Shown here: in pieces, positions 24,801 through 33,800 of the stretch
Layout of the letters: each line of letters starts with the position of its first letter
Numbering within the stretch: position 1 is the first letter of the stretch
NCBI GenBank assembly: GCA_037447655.1
Contig: JBBHKE010001017.1
Location: 20,537-84,536 of the forward strand
DNA from: Zygnema cylindricum
Lineage: Eukaryota; Streptophyta; Zygnematophyceae; Zygnematales; Zygnemataceae
Direction: 5' to 3'
DNA length: 64,000 nucleotides
Program-made: the position numbers and the translations under genes
Notes under the pieces: generated by a model
What the model was told of the DNA's origin: nothing
The model's database searches: none
The model's input: the letters and a program-made list of their open reading frames with translations, nothing else

Positions 24801-27800
24801 TTTAGTGGAAAACTCCCTGATTCGTTTAAAAACCTAACGAACTTGGTGAATTTGTACGTTATTCTGTTTCTCTTTATTTTTAAATTTTCCTTCAACTATT
24901 ATGTTTGTTTTAGATATAAAAGAATACGGATTTCTAACTTTTTCTGGATCTTTCTCCGATGGGGGATTGGGACAAGGAGAGGGGTGAAGAGACAGGGAGA
25001 GCGAGTAAGATAGAGAGAGGGATAAGAGGGGAGATTGAGATCCTTATTTGTTCTGGGTGGGGTGACAGGCGTTTGAGTGGCAACAATTTTAGTGGAAAAC
25101 TCCCTGCTTCGTTGAAAAACCTAAAGAACTTGGTGAATGTGTACGTTTTTCTGTTTTTTCTTTATTTTTAAATTCTCCTTCAACTGTTATGTTTGTTTAA
25201 GATAGTAAAGCATACGGATTTATGACTTTTTCTGGATCTTTCTCCTGAAAAATCCTTTAACTGTCTTAGTTTGTTTCTGGAAATATTGGAGGCAATCAAT
25301 TGAGCATTGACCAAAAGGATGAACAAAGCAATACAAAAAAAACAGTTGTGCATAGTAATTGCAGAAATGGAGATTTTTTATTGATCCCTTTTTGATCTTT
25401 TCTGTGGGAGTAGAAAAGGTGATGAAAAAATAATTTTGACATAAAAATAATTTTGAAAAGATAGAGGGAGAAATTTAAAAAGGTGATAGAAAAGGGAGGC
25501 AAGGGAGAGGAGGAAGAGAGTGGGGGAGATGGAGAGGGAGAGAGAGGGAGATGGAGAGGGAGAGGGAGGGGGAAGGGGAGTGGAGGGACAGGGACAGGGA
25601 CAGGGAGAGGGATAAAAAGAAATAAGGAGGGAGAGAGGAAAAGAGAGGATGGAAGAGATGAAAGGACGGAGAGAGTGGGAGGGAAGGATAGGGAGGTAGA
25701 GGGAGGGAGTTGGAGGGAGAGGGAGGGGGAAAGAGAGAGAGGGAGGGAGAGCGTGGGAGGGCAAGAGAGGGAGGGAGAGAGAGGGATGGAGAGGAGGGTG
25801 AGGGAGAGAGGGGTGGAGAGAGAGGGAGGGAGAGAGCGGGAGGACGAGAGAGAGAGAAAGCACCTATACCTCCAATGTTCTTGTATATATGGGGCTTTCA
25901 TGGGGTCCAGGGATCTCCAACTGAACTCCTTCTCCGGTGTATTCCCAATAATAAATCGTGAAAAGCTCTTATATCTGTGAGGGTTTCTCCACACCCTTCC
26001 ACCCTTTGTCTGTCATATTGGTTTGCTTTTGTAAAGTGAGGAAATAAATCACTCTCTCGCTTTTCTTGAAATTTTTCTATGTCAAATGCTTAAATGTCGT
26101 ATTCTTTGTTAGAATCTTAAATTTGTAGTTTATGATTTTTCAATATGTTGAGGGAGTCCAGGCTACACAGGGGTGCAGTCAAATTGTCAGTTTGCCTTCT
26201 TGGGCAGCAGTGGTTGTGGCTTAAAGTGGGTTAGTTAAATACTATCTAGAGGCTTCCTGTATTCTGTGGTCCAATGGAAGACACAGAATTGCACACTTCA
26301 ATGTCATGAATGCTTTTTTTGTTCGAGGGTCTTGTTGTTGAAATTCTCCTTTGATATTTAGTTGTTAGTGTTGTTAAAGACGCTTCCTGATTCCAACTAC
26401 AAAAAAATGTTCTTTGTTTCTTACTCTTACGTCTACTTTCTCGCATACCTCTTTCATCCATTGTCATGTCTTCTAATTCGATAGGTTTTGGGCCTAACAA
26501 CGCTAATTTGAATGGAGTTTCAAAATTCAATCGCATGTATATCAATGGGTGGTATTCAATTGGGCATCTATTTCATTTATTAATATAAATATAAATTATT
26601 AATCATTAATGGTAGCAAAGCCGAACATTCCAGCGCCACCACCTAACTTGTCTGGCTCATCTATAACAAGGAGGATCATTCAAAGCTAGTCCCCCCTCCC
26701 TAGGCATCGAATCTCCTGTCTAATGTGTAGAAGAGCCAAATTGTAACAAACAAACTACGCTTTATTCATCAATGAAATTCTTACCGAATGCTTCCTAGTG
26801 ATTCTCACGGAGCTTAAATTCAACACATCAACTCTTTGGCAATCTTCTTGAAAGGCATTCATCTCGGCCATGACGATATTATTTTGGCAATCCTTATTGG
26901 CGTGGCATCCTCCTATTCAACTTTTATTTTGTCTTTGGACAAATATGCAACACCATTCGCGCTCTTGTCCATTACGGCTCCCTCGATTCAAAATAGAATC
27001 ATACTAAAGTAACTACCGTCTGGCCACCTTTACCCTATATATTTGGCTACCAAATTATTTTTGTTCTCGACACACGTCATTGACATTTGTCCCACTCTAA
27101 AGCGCAAACATGAAAATCAAGTTGGTCTACGTTGTATAGATAAGCTTAAACACATTGGCGAGAGCAGGTTGTATCGCAACTAAGTGTGTGCGGCAAAAGC
27201 ATTTTTATCAGTTTGCATCGAAACTCTGGCCTTGCCAAATTCATTCGTCTATCCTCAACATTATACATATAACTACGTTATAGTGGTTAAGCGTTTGTAA
27301 ACTTCATTTCAAAATCGATGTCCAACTTTCTCTTTTGTACGCAGAAGGCCAAGTTTCCTCCACACCCAATTAGGTAGTACCTAGTTTATTATTGGGCGAC
27401 CAGTCTACATTCTTGCCATCTAAATTTGGATACGGACTTACCACTGTATTTTTTTCTCTCGATTGTGTTGAGGGGACGTTAAAAGCTTAAATTTTTGGAA
27501 TGTTAAATTTTGGCGTTCTTCATCATGTGTCGTGATGTTCAATATTGTTGACCTCGATCTCTCCCCTTAAGTTCTCCAAAAACTATTTTCTTGGCAACAA
27601 TGTTGCTTTAACGACGACATATATTAGCTGAATAACTTTTATTGGCGAACCTACACCTAAATCAACCACACCTTTTTGACGTCCCCATTGAGTTAATAAG
27701 AATCTCTTCTTTGGTGGTGCCGTCAAACACTAAAAAGGCAAGGTTGCCTTTTTTGTCTATAACATCACATTTCTCTCCAACATTCAAATTTTCGTCAGTG

Positions 27801-30800
27801 TGGGCGTAAAACCAGGTCCATTTGTATCTTATCCTCTTCTTTCCTCAGAGGTGTCAACGTTGAAATATGTCCATCAACTTAGACTTTTTCTCCATTGCAT
27901 CTTTGCTACATTTTTTTTTCCTATTGCATGCATCTTTGCTGTGGCCACCTTGCCAGTTTTAGCCTCCACCAATAAAACAGGGGAGTGGTCACTCGACCGA
28001 AACTTTTTGCCGCCAAATATATTGCTTGCTGCTTCGTGTGCGTGGAAGGCATGCTCGCTCGTCCACCATTCTTCTCCAATTAATTGGTTGGGAGCACTCA
28101 TATTGATTTACTCTAACATATGCGGCTGCATGCTAGTCCTGAATCACAATGGCGCTCTATATTTTGTCACATTTATCAACCATGCCACGCGGTACTCTTC
28201 TCTTAATCAAATACCCTGCAAATTCGACATGTTTCAAAAAATCCAAGATTTGAAGGTGCTTCAAATGTTTTCTTAGTTGTCGCATCATAATTTTTTTTAA
28301 GGACAATCGAGGAAAAATTTTCCCCTATGAATTCTTCTTGTTTTTTTCCTCCCACAGCATAATTCGCCAATCAATGACGGCCGACATTTCCCAAAAAAAA
28401 AATGTTTCTAAATAGTACAACCGTACGATTATAAACATGGCCCTTTTCATGTTACATTTCACTGTTTTCCCAACTAGTTTCTGGACGGAATCTGTGACCA
28501 ACCTTTGTTTCACTATTCAACTCTCAAGCGTCACTCGTGATTATTAGATGGGCACCAAACCTCAACTTGGTATCTTCGGACCTCAACTTGGTATCTTTGG
28601 ATGAGACCCGTATACCAGAGATCAAACTCCAACCGACAAATGGGAAGGTTGTGCAAAATTTAAGATTCTTGACATTGTCAACCGAGTCCGGCCAAACGCC
28701 ACTCACACAAGCCCCCGAATGCACAAGAAACATCTGGAAACAAAAAAAACCACCAACATTCCCACATCCATTGCCCTTTTGTCCTTTTTTGTCGCAATGG
28801 GTAGCCCTAACGTCACCTTATTAAAAGCTACCACGACTGACCTTGAATTTGACTTCCCCAAACGCAATGGCACATGGGAAATCACCTCTCGTCCTCGCGA
28901 CGAGAGGTCATCTGCTCGAAGTGGGTTTTCTTGGTTACGACCAAGGTCGATGGGACCCTCAATTACTACAAAGGTCAATTTGTCGTTGAGGGCTTTCTTC
29001 CACAAGAAAGCTTATTCACCTAAACCTTAATTTATGTCCATCCGGATCCTCTTGTCCTTTATGGCCATCAACGACTGGCACATAAACCAAATGAATGTTA
29101 AAACAACATTATTTTCTGGCGCCATCTGTGAGGAGATCTTTACCGCCAACTCGATGGTCGAGCACGTAGCATCTTCTTTCTCGCGTTCTCAAATCCTTAC
29201 ACGGCCTTACCCAAGCCCCTTCGTGTGGAACAAACACCTTGAGGCCGTCCTTCCTAGTGAAGGCTCTTGAATATTGACCAAATACTTCAGATACCCGCGA
29301 CTGGTTTTTCTTATTTCAAGAACAGTAGTACTTTGTGTTTGTCGCAAGAAAAGTATAGCATTGAGGTCCAGGTTTCCTATGTCTGAATCTAGGCTTATTT
29401 CTAATTCTTTGAAAGTTATTGTGAGACTTAGTAAGAACACTAGTCGCAAAAACTAAATCTAGTCTTGTCTCTACTTCTTTAGATGTTAATGTTAAACTTA
29501 GAACTCTGGTGGGTCTGTCCTCGGAGACACACATGACCAAATCGTAGGCAGCCTTACCAATGTCTCAACTGGCAGCCAGCTTGACATTGCCGTCACCGTC
29601 AATAGTTGAGTCAGTTGGTATCCAACCCTACACCTGAGCACGTTTTTGCAACCAGTGTGTTTTCTATAAATTCTCTTTTGCCCACCTTCATATTTTGGTG
29701 ATGATTTTTTTGACTACAACAAAATTTAAGAAAACAGAGGTAAAGATAAATTTCACGAGACAAAAATCAACAGAAAAGACAAAAATGTCTATTTAAAGTT
29801 GTGCTGGCAAAAAAGATTACAACAGTAAAAATATAGATAAAATGGGAATAAATTAGGAAAGATCTAGGCGTCGTATAGTTAACTTCTACCTTTCAATTTT
29901 TAATCTATGTTTGTAAAAGCAACACATTTTTCTCTAACATTAATGTTTTTTTTGTTTTTTGGGTTTTTAGAGACATCAATACAAATAAATTCACCGGCGG
30001 TTTTAGTAATTTCGGTGCTTTAAAATCTCTTCAGTATTTGTAAGTCATATTTTATTAAAAAATAAATAAATGTAAAAATTAGTTATTCCAACGGTTCTGA
30101 ATCTTCAATTTGTAATTATTGTTCTTTTAGTTAATTTCCACTCTTTAGACATACTTCTTCATATAAACCCCAAAATTCTGTTGGACTGAAATATATACTT
30201 GCCTTTGAACATTTAAACCATTCAAAAGTATCTCATTCCTGAACTGTGAAGGAAGTGGAAAAAATAACCGGAAAAGTTCACTTCTTAGTCCATAATTGAA
30301 AAAATAGCCTTTTAGACAAATACTAAAGTAGCTAATGTCTTCTAAAGTTATTTTGTTATTATTCACATTTTTTTTATGTTTATCCCAATTTTTATTTTTC
30401 ATTTCCGCTTTTTTTACAGAAATGCAGATAACAACAACTTTTCGACGATACTTCCTTCGGCGTTTAAAGATTTATCGAACCTGACAGTTTTGTGAGTTTT
30501 TTTTCTTTTTTTTTCCCTTTCCTATAGTACAACCGGTTATTTGTTTTTATATATTTTTTTTCTGTTTTTTTTATTTTCGCATGCTGGCTTTTAATGATCC
30601 GCCAAAAGTTCCACTTTTTTTAGTTATTACAAACTTATAAGTTGAGAATTGCGTATGGACCCACTTTTTAGTTTTTATTTTGTATTTTTTATCGTTTAAC
30701 TTTTTTTTTACTTGTTTTGGTTGCCATAGGAGTTGTTCCGGTTGTGGACTAGGAGGATCCCTTCCAAAATATCTCAGCCAGCTAAAGTGGCTTTACTTTT

Positions 30801-33800
30801 TGTGAGTTTTTCTTTTCATTTTTCACTTTAACTCCGCCCCCCCATAAATTTTTTAATGTTTTGCTCACTTTCATTAACTTAACACTAAAGTTAATATTTT
30901 TATTGTTGCAACTCAAATCAGCTTTTCTATATACACACATTCTCGATTTTGATGGAATCGACACTCAATCGTAATGTCCTCACAAACAAACAAACAAACA
31001 AACAAACAAACAAATAAACAAACCTTCATACATATACTGAACGCTCATAATCCCAAGATTGAGAGAAGATGCATACTCATGAAAGCAATGTCATAGTATA
31101 TGAAGTCTTTGCTCAGACGTTATCCTACATTGCTTACTGTGGTTGTGACCCTCTGGCGGCTATTGTTGTGGTTGTGGGTATTGTCATTGGCGGTTGTGGT
31201 CATTTTGGTTGTTGTCATTGTGGTCATTGTGTGGTTGTTGTTGTTGTTGTTGTTGTGATGTTGTTCAAATTGTGGTCGTTGTCGTCGTTGTGGTGGTTGA
31301 CATCATGTTGATGGTTGACGTTTGTCGTTTGTGATTGGACGCATTGTGTCGTTTGTCGTCGTGATGATTGCAATTGACGTTGTGGTTGCTGCCATTCTGG
31401 TTGCTATTGTTGTAGCTATGGATATTGTCGTTGGCGGTTGTCGTCGTTGTGGCTGTGGTTGTTGTTGTTGTTGCCGATGTGGTTGTTGACATTGTGGTTG
31501 TTCTTTTTTTTGTTGTTATTTTGTTAAAATGAGGTTTTGGGGAGGCTTTCAGGAGTCTTTCAAAAAATAATTTCGTTGGAAACTTGCCCGATTTCGCAAA
31601 TGTAAACGAGTTATACACTTTGTACGTAAAAGTTAACGATTCCCTTTTTTTTTTTTTTTTTTTTTTTTGGGTTTCTTTTTTGCAATGTTTACCTTTCTTC
31701 TGAGGTTTTGTAATGTTATTGTTTTTTGTTTTTAGAGCATGCTTGGATCGATGTTCTTTCAGAGTATTTGGTTCTTTTTCAAGTTATGCATCAGGATTTT
31801 TTTTATTTTTTACCAAAAGCCTATAGTTGATATTTTGGTTGTATTCTACACATATTCTTGTGGATTTTGACTATAATGTAGCAGTTTATTACAATCACAA
31901 ATTAATTACAATAATTAATGATAATAAACAATGACCCTAGAAAATATAACTTTTTTACTTAACTATAATAGTTTGCAGGTTATTTATTGTAAATTGTCAT
32001 CATGTGCATCCACACTAATAATGGCGGTGGGAGATGATTTTTTTCGTTGTCCCCTTTTCAGAGATCTGAGTGACAACAAGCTCACTGGGACGATCCCAGA
32101 AACCATCGGAAACCGAAGTCTTTTTGAATTGTGAGTTTCTTGATAAGCAATAATCCTCAACTATAGAAACTTATAACAAGAAACTTAAAAATTTCACGTG
32201 AAGCCCTGAAATCTGCCCTAAAAAATCATCCTTAAGATAACCCCAAAAAATTATAAGACATTAAGAAGTTCACAATGAAATGTGGTTTCTAAACTTTTAC
32301 CCCATTGCCCATTTTCTCTTGATAGATTAAGTACACTTCACAAAGGACGAAGAGCTGATGAACCTGGAACTTCTAGAAACGTTTAACCTTCCTTTGAGGG
32401 ACATTTTTTAGCACATTTGAATTTCTTAACATTATAAATTAATAGTTACAGTCTATTTGTTCGTTTTGGACTTACCTTGAGGCAAGATTACCACATGAAG
32501 GTGATTCTGTAATGGTCTCACACGAATTTTACCGTATTTTAAGCAGTTGTCATTTGATAGAATGCAGTTGAACATTGAATACTGCTGGTACATTGGATAT
32601 TGAACATTGAACATGGAACATATTTTATGAGTAGATTCCATATATCCGCAACGATGAAGCGATTTCATAAAATCTTCTTATAAATTGTATCTTTTGCTTT
32701 TGTCTTACTCAAAATTATAGGCTTTTGACTTAGCTTGTTTGTCTTTCTGCAGGCGACTTCACAACAATATGCTCAGTGGGGTTGTACCAAAAAGTGTCTT
32801 TGGCGGATATATTGCAGTATTGTGAGATACCTAAATTTTAAACATAGTATTCCAAAATTGCAAATTATGGATTGCGCTTTTGCTTCTCACTTTTATTGTT
32901 ACTAAATTTGTTGTTTGAAGAATATATTTCGTTATAAACAACTTACTTCAAGGTCAAATTCCTAAAACACATCCTTTATTTTGCAAAACTCAATCAAATC
33001 CCTAACAAACCCTAGAAACTCTCAACAACCCTAAAACCAATAAGATCTTAAAAACTTGTGAAACATGTACACAAGTGGCTTCAAAATAAAAATTTCTCTG
33101 TAGAATTTTTTTGGAATGACTACTATATGAAGTTGTACGCAGAAATTTTCCCCTGTACATTTTTGCATTCATGTTTGTTCAGTGTCAAATTTCTTTCAAG
33201 CTAAATGAAATCGAAATTAAGAGTTATTATTTAGGATTTTGGTTTCTGACTTTCCCAAATTTTATTTGAAAGCCATATTTTTTTCTATGATTGCACCTAA
33301 TAATACGATCAATACAGAATGATGTGAAATCAGAGTGGAAAAAAAGGAACAAACGCAACAAACCGTTTTTTTTTTTTTTAACTCTGAAATATGATGTTCT
33401 TTTGTTTTCATTTTTTTTATTTTAGGGATTTGAGCAATAACAAATTCACTGGAAGATTACCAAAAATCAACACTTCAGATAACTGGGACATGGGAATTAA
33501 TGTGTGAGTTTTCGAATTTTTATTTTCTTTTCTTAAAACGAAAATTTATCACTCCTTGAAACAGAAATAGTTATATATTGCTTTTTAAACCCTCACCAGA
33601 TGGCATCGATCACTATCATGATAGCAAATACTCGTTTTTACATCTTTTGTTCCTTATTATTGTTTTTTTCTTTTCCCTGTTTTTGAAGTCTTCTTTTTAC
33701 CTTATGGACACTTCATAAACAGTACATTTCCCACTGTTGATTACAATTACTTTTTTCTGTTTTTTTTTCTGTTATTTGGAGCTTTAATTCTAAAATACCT

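Noticed and set aside
30979-31024. CRISPR-like regular repeat
   Set aside because: It is a simple CAAA microsatellite; no repeat-spacer structure exists in the window, and the DNA is eukaryotic.
31069-31618. Gly/Val- and Thr-rich frames on both strands
   Set aside because: Products of the GTT/GTG trinucleotide tract and an LRR exon read in the wrong frame.
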